Part shown: positions 1-5,856 of the stretch, piece after piece
Numbering within the stretch: position 1 is the first letter of the stretch
Layout: the number at the start of each line of letters is the position of its first letter
Source: an uncultured Oscillospiraceae bacterium
Lineage (GTDB): Bacteria > Bacillota > Clostridia > Oscillospirales > Oscillospiraceae
DNA: 8,151 bases
Direction of reading: 5' to 3'
Assembly: GCA_934643765.1 (NCBI GenBank)
Contig: CAKUCT010000076.1
Coordinates: forward strand, 1-8,151
The notes under the pieces: model-generated
What the model was told of the DNA's origin: nothing
The model's database searches: none
The model's input: only the letters and a program-made list of their open reading frames with translations
Made by a program: the position numbers and the translations under genes

Positions 1-787
1 TCGCGCGGTTGACCGAGAACAGCATCATCGTGTCCGTCCGGTAGCCGCCCTCGTCCGTTCCGGCAACTAAAATTGTCGCGCAGCCGGCCTTCCTTGCGCC
101 AAGTCCCGCGGCCGTGTCCGCCTCGGGCTGCTTTGCAATCAGAAAATGCACGCTCCCTGCCAGCACGACCAGCACCAGCACCACCGCCAGCACCGCCTTC
201 AAAAACCCGCGGCCGCGCCGCTTTTTTGGTGTTTCCGGCTTGTCCTGCGGCGGCTGCTGGCTTTCCACAAAATTCCGGTGCGCCTGAGACTCCGCGTCCT
301 GCCCCTGCTCATAGAGCCAGCGAGCATATTCCTCGTCGGACTTCGGCGCCTGCTTTCCGCGGCGCGCGCTCTGCTTTTTCTCGCTCTCCAGCTTTCGCAT
401 CACGCGATCTTCTTCGCGCTCGCGCGCCACGCGCTGACGGTCCCTGGCCTCGCGCTCAGCCTCCTTCGCGCGCTCGTTTTCCGCGCGCCGCGCAACCTGA
501 TAAGCGCTCTTGGACTGCTCGTAGGCCGTTGGCGGGGTATAGATGCCCTCGTCCGGAAAGCCCGCCGCGTCGCCATAGAACTTTTCAAAGTCGATGTTCA
601 CGTCGTCCGCCGTCATTGGCCCGGACGGCGCAGCCGCGTCAGGCTCCGCCGCGGTTTCTCCGGCGTCCGGTGCGTCTTCCTCTGCCGGCTGTTCCGGCTG
701 TGTTTCTTCCTCGCCAAGCAAGTCCTTGACCTCGCTGAGAAGCGCGTCAAGCTCCTTGTCGTTGGACTGAACGTCAAAGTCATCCAT
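1..787 (-). CDS. LytR-CpsA-Psr (LCP) family cell-wall phosphotransferase, N-terminal part (runs off left edge)
   Basis: Reading the minus strand from the ATG at 787-785 gives 262 uninterrupted codons to the window edge, so the gene is partial and its C-terminus is missing. AGGAG lies 8 nt upstream of the ATG. Residues 1-50 are acidic. Residues 98-144 are a dense Arg/Glu/Lys stretch (RAENERAKEAEREARDRQR and onward), probably a charged helix or coiled coil. A basic KKRRGRG patch at 188-194 precedes a single membrane helix at about 195-217 (positive-inside, so the N-terminus is cytoplasmic). After it comes ILVAGTDEGGYRTDTMMLFSVNR (read as two pieces, ILVAGTDEGG and YRTDTMMLFSVNR), the opening of the LCP catalytic domain with the family's Arg and Asp (R250, D252). 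Known LCP enzymes transfer undecaprenyl-linked glycopolymers onto peptidoglycan outside the cell; which polymer applies here cannot be told. The roughly 190-residue cytoplasmic part is much longer than in typical LCP proteins. Family assignment is fairly sure despite truncation. Confidence 0.85.
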   Translation of the reverse strand, partial: MDDFDVQSNDKELDALLSEVKDLLGEEETQPEQPAEEDAPDAGETAAEPDAAAPSGPMTADDVNIDFEKFYGDAAGFPDEGIYTPPTAYEQSKSAYQVARRAENERAKEAEREARDRQRVAREREEDRVMRKLESEKKQSARRGKQAPKSDEEYARWLYEQGQDAESQAHRNFVESQQPPQDKPETPKKRRGRGFLKAVLAVVLVLVVLAGSVHFLIAKQPEADTAAGLGARKAGCATILVAGTDEGGYRTDTMMLFSVNRA

Positions 788-804
788 GGAAGATGCTCCT
801 TTCT

Positions 805-830
805 CAGAAGCAAATTTGATACCGCTTCTG
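805..830 (-). other. Leader hairpin just upstream of the LCP gene's ribosome binding site
   Basis: CAGAAGC (805-811) and GCTTCTG (824-830) are perfect 7-bp inverted arms with a 12-nt AT-rich loop. In the LCP mRNA the hairpin would end about two nucleotides before the AAAGGAG ribosome binding site (796-802). It might affect translation or mRNA stability, or bind a protein as DNA. The pairing is visible; any function is inference. Confidence 0.35.
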
Positions 831-855
831 TGGAAAACATACAAAATGACACTTT

Positions 856-884
856 ATTATATCAGATCTTTACCATTTTGTAAA
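856..884 (-). promoter_or_regulatory. Promoter of the LCP gene
   Basis: On the minus strand TTTACA (884-879) and a perfect TATAAT (861-856) are separated by exactly 17 bp, a near-consensus vegetative promoter. Transcription would start near 849, giving a leader of about 60 nt before the ATG at 787. Confidence 0.75.
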
Positions 885-910
885 TATCTGCTTTCATCGC
901 CCTATTTGGT

Positions 911-939
911 TTGAAATCCCACCGCCGGTATGATATAGT
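911..939 (+). promoter_or_regulatory. Promoter of the DUF362 gene
   Basis: TTGAAA (911-916), a 17-bp spacer and TATAGT (934-939) give one mismatch per box to the vegetative consensus. The start would be near 946, about 30 nt before the ATG at 977. Its -35 box lies 26 bp from the -35 box of the opposing LCP promoter. Confidence 0.72.
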
Positions 940-976
940 ACATATATTCTGCATCCGCGCACTAGGAGGAGTTTTT

Positions 977-2128
977 ATGGCTGTTGACGTTTCGATTGTA
1001 TCCTGCCAGAGCTATGACGCGCAGGAATGCCGGGCCGCGCTTACAAGCGCCCTTGCCCCCTTCGGCGGGCTCGACTGGGTCAAAGAGGGCATGCGCATTG
1101 TCATCAAGGTCAACCTCGTCTCGGCCATGAAGCCCGAGCAAGCCGCGACGACGCACCCGGCGCTGCTCTGCGAGCTGACAAAGATGCTGACCCAGCGCGG
1201 CGCAAGCGTTGTGCTCGGCGACAGCCCCGGCGGACTCTACACCGCCGCGCATGTGAACCATGTGTATGATCTGAGCGGCATGCACGCCTGCGAGGAAGCA
1301 GGCGCGGCGCTCAACCAGGATTTTTCACAGAAGGAAGCCTCCTTCCCGGAGGCCGTCGCCGCCAAGCGCTTTACCTACACAGCGTATCTTGACCAGGCCG
1401 ACGCCATCATCGACTTCTGCAAGCTCAAGACGCACGGCATGATGGGCCTGACGAACGCCGTCAAAAATTACTTCGGCGTCATTCCCGGCACCATGAAGCC
1501 GGAATACCACTATAAATATCCGCAGATCTCCGACTTTTCCAATATGCTGATCGATCTGTCGGCCTATTTTAAGCCCCGCATCTGCATCTGTGACGCCGTT
1601 GTCGGCATGGAGGGAAACGGCCCGACGCAGGGCTCGCCGCGCAAAATCGGCGCCGTGCTCGCAGCAGAATCCCCCTCGAAGCTGGACCTGCTTGCGGCAA
1701 AGCTCATCGGCCTGGGAGTCGACGACGTGCCGACGCTGCAGGCTGCGCGCGTGCGCGGCCTGATTCCGGACACGGTGCAGGAACTGGAGATTGCGGGCGA
1801 GCCGGACGCCTTCATCGTCCCGGATTTTAAGACCATGCCGGCGCAGTCGAGCGTCTTTTTCCACAAGGCCGGTACCGGCCCCATCGGAAAGCTTGTCGAC
1901 CGCTTCATGTTCCAGGCGCTCACCCCCTGTCCCAAGGTCAAAACGTCAGAGTGCATCGGCTGCGGCAAGTGCGCAAAGATCTGTCCTGCCAAGGCGATTT
2001 CCATGCAAAACAAGCTTCCCGAAATCGACCGCAAGGCCTGCATCCACTGCTTCTGCTGCCAGGAATTCTGCCCGAAGGGCGCCATGGGCGTCTGGCGCCC
2101 CTGGATTGCGCGGCTGCTGAACCGGTAA
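977..2128 (+). CDS. DUF362 domain protein with C-terminal 2x[4Fe-4S] ferredoxin module
   Basis: The product has 383 residues. The ATG at 977 is chosen because AGGAGG (964-969) sits 7 nt before it; a TTG at 911 in the same frame falls inside the promoter. Residues 1 to about 290 form a DUF362 (PF04015) domain, with conserved-looking GDSPGG (81-86), FCKLKTH (147-153) and NYFGVIPG (164-171). The C-terminal module has CxxCxxCxxxCP at C326, C329, C332, C336 and a second set at C355, C358, C361, C365 with an extra adjacent Cys360, the pattern of an 8Fe ferredoxin. No signal peptide or membrane helix is seen, so it is probably cytoplasmic. DUF362 proteins occur in anaerobes and have no well-defined reaction; electron transfer through the clusters is inferred from the motifs. 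It lies 102 bp upstream of the acyl-CoA ligase and no terminator is obvious between them, so read-through is possible. Confidence 0.88.
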   Translation: MAVDVSIVSCQSYDAQECRAALTSALAPFGGLDWVKEGMRIVIKVNLVSAMKPEQAATTHPALLCELTKMLTQRGASVVLGDSPGGLYTAAHVNHVYDLSGMHACEEAGAALNQDFSQKEASFPEAVAAKRFTYTAYLDQADAIIDFCKLKTHGMMGLTNAVKNYFGVIPGTMKPEYHYKYPQISDFSNMLIDLSAYFKPRICICDAVVGMEGNGPTQGSPRKIGAVLAAESPSKLDLLAAKLIGLGVDDVPTLQAARVRGLIPDTVQELEIAGEPDAFIVPDFKTMPAQSSVFFHKAGTGPIGKLVDRFMFQALTPCPKVKTSECIGCGKCAKICPAKAISMQNKLPEIDRKACIHCFCCQEFCPKGAMGVWRPWIARLLNR

Positions 2129-2150
2129 ACAGAGAAAAATCAGAAAAATA

Positions 2151-2179
2151 TTGCCTTTTTGCGCCATTTCCTGTATAAT
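2151..2179 (+). promoter_or_regulatory. Promoter of the acyl-CoA ligase gene
   Basis: TTGCCT (2151-2156), a 17-bp spacer and a perfect TATAAT (2174-2179). The -35 matches 4 of 6 consensus bases. The start would be near 2186, giving a leader of about 45 nt before the ATG at 2231. The AT-rich patch here contrasts with the GC-rich genes on both sides. Confidence 0.7.
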
Positions 2180-2192
2180 AGCGTGGCGCAAA
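2158..2192. promoter_or_regulatory. Operator-like inverted repeat centred on the ligase -10 box
   Basis: TTTGCGCCA (2158-2166) and TGGCGCAAA (2184-2192) are perfect 9-bp inverted arms 17 bp apart. The dyad centre (about 2175) lies within the TATAAT, the left arm starts in the promoter spacer, and the right arm covers the predicted transcription start. A dimeric repressor bound here would block initiation. No T-run follows the repeat, so it is a poor terminator. The regulator is not in the window; the operator role is inference from position and symmetry. Confidence 0.5.
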
Positions 2193-2230
2193 CGCGCAGG
2201 TGTGATCACAAAACGAAAGGATGACAAACA

Positions 2231-3997
2231 ATGAGCATTTCCTCTTCCGCTCCCTGGTTAAAATATTACGGCGATACGCCGCAGCATCTGAAATATCCGC
2301 AGAAGACCATCTATGAAATGGTCAAGGCCGCGGCCGACAAATATCCCAAGAACTACGCCTATGAGTTCATGGGCAAAAAGACGACGTTCGCCGAGTTCAT
2401 GCAGAAAATCGACGCCGCTGCAAAGGCTTATCTCGCGCTGGGCATCAAAAAGGGCGACCGCGTCACCATCTGCATGCCGAACTGCCCGCAGGCCGTCGAC
2501 AGCTTCTATGCCCTCAACCGCATCGGCGCGGTGTCCAATATGATCCATCCCCTGTCCGCCGCGGGCGAAATCAAGTTCTATCTGAACTTCTCGCACTCCA
2601 AGGCCATTTTGACGCTCGACCAGTTCTACGCCAAAATTGCCCCCATCATTCCGGAGCTCGACGACCCGGACACCAAGATGATCGTGGCGAAGATCGAAGA
2701 CGAGCTGTTCCCGCACCTGGCTGTGGGCTACGCGCTGACCGCGGGCCGGAAGTATCCGCATCCGCCGCGCAAGGGCAATTACATCTGGTGGAAGGAGTTC
2801 CTGCGTCTTGGCAGAAAGCAGAACCCGTCCCTGCCGCAGAAGGCAATGACCGCCGAGGAAGGCGCGTCCATCCTCTACTCCGGCGGCACCACCGGCACCA
2901 CGAAGGGCATCCTGCTCTCCAACATCAACTTCAACGCCCTCGGCCTTCAGACCATCGCAGCCTCTGGCTTTGCGCCCATCAACGGGTTCAAGATGCTCTC
3001 TGTCATGCCCGTGTTCCACGGCTTCGGCCTTGGCATCGGCATCCATACCGCGCTCATCGGCGGCGCGTGCTGCATCCTCGTCCCGAAGTTCAACGTGGCG
3101 ACCTATGCTGATCTTCTCATCAAGAAGCAGCCGAACATCATCCCCGGCGTGCCGACGCTGTTCGAAGCGCTGCTGCGCGCAGACAAACTCGAAAATGCGG
3201 ACCTCAGCTGCCTCAAGGGCGTGTTCTGCGGCGGCGACAGCCTGTCCATTGAGCTCAAGAAAAAGGTTGACGAGTTCCTCAAGGCGCACAACTCCTCCGT
3301 TCAGATTCGTCAGGGCTACGGTCTGACCGAATGCGTCACGGCAAGCTGCCTGACCCCGAAGGACTACAACCGCGTCGGCTCCATCGGCGTTCCCTTCCCT
3401 GACACCTATTATAAAATTGTCAAGCCCGGCACCACCGAAGAGCTGGACGCCAACTTTGAAGGCGAGATCTGCATCTCGGGCCCGTCGGTCATGCTGCGCT
3501 ATGTCGATAACCCCGAAGAGACCGCCAACACCCTCCGCCGCCATGAAGACGGCCGTATCTGGCTGCACACGGGCGACCTTGGAAAGATGGACGAAGACGG
3601 CTTCGTCTTCTTCTCGCAGCGCATGAAGCGCATGATCATCACCTCCGGCTACAATGTCTACCCCGGCCAGCTGGAGAACATCATCGACGGCCATGAGAAG
3701 GTCCTGCTTTCGTGCGTCATCGGCGTGAAGGACCCCTACAAGGTGCAGAAGGTCAAGGCCTTCGTCGTCCTGCGCCCCGGCTTTGAGGCGAACGATGAGA
3801 CGAAGAAAGAACTGCTCGACTACTGCCGTCAGCATATCGCGAAGTACGCCATGCCGTATGACATCGAGTTCCGCGATGAGCTTCCCAAGACGCTGGTCGG
3901 CAAGGTTGCCTACCGCATTCTTGAGGAGGAAGAGGCCGACCGCCAGGCCACACAGGAGGCTGTGCAGGCCGCGGAAGCCGCTTCTGAAAATAAGTAA
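2231..3997 (+). CDS. AMP-forming acyl-CoA ligase (fatty-acid-CoA ligase-like, class I adenylate-forming enzyme)
   Basis: The product has 588 residues, a normal length for the family. GAAAGG (2215-2220) precedes the ATG. The motifs run in order: the phosphate-binding loop YSGGTTGTTKG (216-226), the adenine/substrate motif QGYGLTEC (361-368), the ribose-binding TGD (447-449), the hinge region RMKRMIITSGYNVYP (464-478), and the C-terminal PKTLVGK with the expected catalytic lysine K558. All core residues look intact, so it should activate a carboxylic acid with ATP to acyl-AMP and then form the CoA thioester. The hinge has QR where many relatives have GR. The acid cannot be read from sequence; medium- or long-chain fatty acid is a guess from overall resemblance. 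The last 24 residues or so (from EEEEADRQ) are an acidic, Ala-rich tail beyond the catalytic core. No membrane helix or signal is evident. A DUF1624-type membrane protein follows 52 nt downstream. Confidence 0.9.
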   Translation: MSISSSAPWLKYYGDTPQHLKYPQKTIYEMVKAAADKYPKNYAYEFMGKKTTFAEFMQKIDAAAKAYLALGIKKGDRVTICMPNCPQAVDSFYALNRIGAVSNMIHPLSAAGEIKFYLNFSHSKAILTLDQFYAKIAPIIPELDDPDTKMIVAKIEDELFPHLAVGYALTAGRKYPHPPRKGNYIWWKEFLRLGRKQNPSLPQKAMTAEEGASILYSGGTTGTTKGILLSNINFNALGLQTIAASGFAPINGFKMLSVMPVFHGFGLGIGIHTALIGGACCILVPKFNVATYADLLIKKQPNIIPGVPTLFEALLRADKLENADLSCLKGVFCGGDSLSIELKKKVDEFLKAHNSSVQIRQGYGLTECVTASCLTPKDYNRVGSIGVPFPDTYYKIVKPGTTEELDANFEGEICISGPSVMLRYVDNPEETANTLRRHEDGRIWLHTGDLGKMDEDGFVFFSQRMKRMIITSGYNVYPGQLENIIDGHEKVLLSCVIGVKDPYKVQKVKAFVVLRPGFEANDETKKELLDYCRQHIAKYAMPYDIEFRDELPKTLVGKVAYRILEEEEADRQATQEAVQAAEAASENK

Positions 3998-4005
3998 TGT
4001 TCCAC

Positions 4006-4029
4006 GTGCGGGCCTTTCATGGCCCGCAC
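4006..4029 (+). other. Intercistronic hairpin between ligase and membrane protein genes
   Basis: GTGCGGGCC (4006-4014) and GGCCCGCAC (4021-4029) form a perfect, very GC-rich 9-bp stem with the loop TTTCAT. It begins 9 nt after the ligase stop and ends 9 nt before the AGGAGG (4039-4044) of the next gene. Only a weak T-rich run (TGGTTTAT) follows, so it is at best a leaky terminator. It could instead stabilise the upstream mRNA or tune expression of the downstream gene. The pairing is clear; the role is open. Confidence 0.5.
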
Positions 4030-4049
4030 ATGGTTTATAGGAGGACCCT

Positions 4050-4769
4050 ATGGCAAATTCCAAAGCGCGCATCTGGGAGCTGGACGCCCTGCGCGGGTTC
4101 TGCATTCTGTGCGTGATTGTGGTGCACTTTCTGTTTGACCTGTCGTTTTTCGGCGGAATCAACCTGTCGCTTCCTGCATGGTATGTGTTCATCCAGGAAT
4201 ACGGCGGGGCAATTTTCGTGCTGCTCTCGGGCTGCTGCGCAACGCTCGGCTCGCGGAGTGTGCGGCGCGGGCTGATCGTCTTCGGCGCCGGCATGCTCAT
4301 CACCACCGTGACCTACGGCATGTACCGGCTCGGCATGTCCGGGAGTGATGTGGTGGTAAAATTCGGCGTTCTGCATCTGCTCGGCGTCTGCATGATCGTC
4401 TATCCCCTCTTCAAAAAGCTGCCGCCCGCCGCGCTTGCAGCTCTCGGCCTCTGCTTCGCCGTCACGGGCTACGCCATCCGCGGTCTCACCGTCCCGCAGC
4501 ACTGGCTCTTCCCGCTCGGGCTTACCTACGAGGGCTTCACCTCCAGCGACTACTTCCCGCTTTTCCCGCAGCTGGGCTATTTTCTGCTCGGCGCAGCCAT
4601 CGGAAAGACCGCTTACCGCGAAAAAAGGACGCTGCTCCCCGGCGCGTTCCAGTATACCGCCCCGGCGCGCTTTTTTTGCTGGTGCGGGCGACAGTCGTTA
4701 TTTATCTATCTGCTGCACCAGCCGATTGTCTACGGTCTTCTGGAGCTGGTTCTGGCGCTGCGCCGGTAA
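4050..4769 (+). CDS. DUF1624 / HGSNAT-catalytic-domain-like polytopic membrane protein, putative acyltransferase
   Basis: The product has 239 residues; AGGAGG (4039-4044) lies 5 nt before the ATG. About seven hydrophobic helices are visible at roughly 15-33, 47-66, 71-92, 105-121, 127-143, 168-186 and 216-236. Diagnostic stretches are RIWELDALRGFCIL (7-20) at the start of helix 1 with H26 and D30, FVLLSG (56-61), KFGVLHLLG (104-112) with H109, and GRQSLFIYLLHQPI (213-226) near the end. These resemble PF07786, whose human member HGSNAT moves an acetyl group from acetyl-CoA across the lysosomal membrane to a sugar amine; bacterial members of this short type are mostly uncharacterised. H109 could be the catalytic histidine by analogy, but this is inference. 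The gene probably shares a transcript with the acyl-CoA ligase because no promoter is evident in the 52-nt gap. It ends at the bidirectional terminator. Confidence 0.8.
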   Translation: MANSKARIWELDALRGFCILCVIVVHFLFDLSFFGGINLSLPAWYVFIQEYGGAIFVLLSGCCATLGSRSVRRGLIVFGAGMLITTVTYGMYRLGMSGSDVVVKFGVLHLLGVCMIVYPLFKKLPPAALAALGLCFAVTGYAIRGLTVPQHWLFPLGLTYEGFTSSDYFPLFPQLGYFLLGAAIGKTAYREKRTLLPGAFQYTAPARFFCWCGRQSLFIYLLHQPIVYGLLELVLALRR

Positions 4770-4776
4770 ATCGCAG

Positions 4777-4812
4777 AAAAATCCCACCAAAGCACGCTTT
4801 GGTGGAATTTTT
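4777..4812. terminator. Bidirectional rho-independent terminator between convergent genes
   Basis: CCACCAAAGC (4784-4793) and GCTTTGGTGG (4796-4805) form a perfect stem, effectively 9 bp with a CACG tetraloop. It is flanked by AAAAA (4777-4781) and TTTTT (4808-4812), so each strand ends in a T-tract. It lies 14 nt after the stop of the plus-strand membrane protein gene and 8 nt after the stop of the minus-strand asparaginase gene, serving both. Confidence 0.92.
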
Positions 4813-4813
4813 G

Positions 4814-5830
4814 TTACTCTGTAAGTTCGCCGCGCAGATTTTTCTGCATCTGCGCCTTGACCCAGGCCATATCATCCGACACAGACAGCAGATAATAGCT
4901 CTTTGCAAGCGCCGCCTCCGTGGTCATATCCTTGCCGTTGACCGCGCCGACCTTCCGCAGCGCGTCGCTGGCCGCGTAGGTTCCAAGGCTCACCGCCCCC
5001 TGGCTGCACTGCGAGCAGACGGTGATGATCGTGCCGTTCTGATAAGCTCTTTCAATAATCGGCAGCAGCGCATTCTGCGCCGAGCCCGGAATATTGCCCG
5101 CGCCAAAGGTCTCCAGCACAACGCCCCTGAGCTTGTCCGTCATCAGGGACGCAAAATAGTCAAACTGGATGCCCGGAAAGATTTTGATTACGCCGATCGG
5201 AAGCTGCCGGAAGGGGCGGAACGAAAAGTCTTTTTCGCTTGCCGGACGCAGGGCGCTTTTCCGGTAGTGTATCTGGATGCCGGCCGAGGCCAGCGGCGCG
5301 TCGTTCGGCGATTCAAAGGCCTCAAACTGGTCAGACGAACGCTTTGTGCTGCGGTTGCCGCGCAGGAGCAGGCCGTTAAAATAGATACAAACCTCATGCA
5401 CCTGCCCGGAGGCGGCGATCAAAAGCGAGCTTATGATATTGTCCCGCCCGTCGCTTCGGATCTGCCCCAGCGGAATCTGCGAGCCGGTGAAGATCACGGG
5501 CTTTGCCAGGTGCTCCAGCATAAATGAAATGGCCGAGGCAGAGTAGGCCATCGTGTCCGTCCCATGCAGAACGACAAAGCCGTCGTACTGTTCGTACCGG
5601 TCGGCAATGGCCTTTCCAATCTGGTTCCACTCGCGCACGGTGATATCCGACGAGTCCAGCAGCGGTTCAAATTCCACAACGTCCCACTGCGGCATATCCG
5701 GCCAGTACAAATCCGGGATGGCCCGCAGCAGCTCCAGAAACGCGCCGCTTGACGGCACATAGCCCTTCTCGCTCGGCACCATGCCGATGGTGCCGCCGGT
5801 ATAGAGAATGCAGATGTGTTTGCTGTTCAT
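4814..5830 (-). CDS. ansA: L-asparaginase, type I (cytoplasmic)
   Basis: The product has 338 residues, as expected for type I enzymes, and hydrolyses L-asparagine to aspartate and ammonia. The ATG at 5830 is preferred because GGAGGAG lies 7 nt upstream; an in-frame ATG at 5848 has no ribosome binding site. The N-terminal motif YTGGTIG (10-16) supplies the nucleophilic T14. HGTDTM (89-94) supplies T91 and D92. RGNRSTK (157-163) supplies K163. These are the residues, at the same numbers, expected from the E. coli type I enzyme, so catalysis looks intact. There is no signal peptide, which argues against the secreted type II enzyme. It lies 26 nt downstream of tex on the same strand, probably co-transcribed, and ends at the shared terminator. 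The symbol rests on family resemblance. Confidence 0.92.
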   Translation of the reverse strand: MNSKHICILYTGGTIGMVPSEKGYVPSSGAFLELLRAIPDLYWPDMPQWDVVEFEPLLDSSDITVREWNQIGKAIADRYEQYDGFVVLHGTDTMAYSASAISFMLEHLAKPVIFTGSQIPLGQIRSDGRDNIISSLLIAASGQVHEVCIYFNGLLLRGNRSTKRSSDQFEAFESPNDAPLASAGIQIHYRKSALRPASEKDFSFRPFRQLPIGVIKIFPGIQFDYFASLMTDKLRGVVLETFGAGNIPGSAQNALLPIIERAYQNGTIITVCSQCSQGAVSLGTYAASDALRKVGAVNGKDMTTEAALAKSYYLLSVSDDMAWVKAQMQKNLRGELTE

Positions 5831-5856
5831 CGCAGCTCTCCTCCCCATGATCGGAT

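Noticed and set aside
73..883. Overlapping plus-strand frames at the left edge (73-729 and 146-883)
   Set aside because: They are compositional shadows (Pro/Arg/Ala- or Leu/Arg-rich) of the minus-strand LCP gene, which has the ribosome binding site, promoter, membrane helix and family motif.
911..976. N-terminal extension of the DUF362 protein from a TTG at 911
   Set aside because: The TTG is the promoter -35 box and lies upstream of the predicted transcription start; the ATG at 977 has an ideal AGGAGG.
3999..4014. Possible parS-like chromosome partition site (TGTTCCACGTG)
   Set aside because: Only the left half and centre match the 16-bp palindrome; the right half is CGGGC and belongs to the intercistronic hairpin.
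2258..4306. A 682-codon open frame on the minus strand across the ligase gene
   Set aside because: It is antisense to a gene with every adenylate-forming motif, runs into the next gene, and its residues show no recognisable domain. Long antisense frames are common opposite GC-rich genes with strong third-position bias.
5831..5848. Asparaginase start at the ATG at 5848
   Set aside because: It has no ribosome binding site, and the six extra codons themselves contain the GGAGGAG that serves the ATG at 5830. The enzyme family also begins close to the TGGTIG motif.
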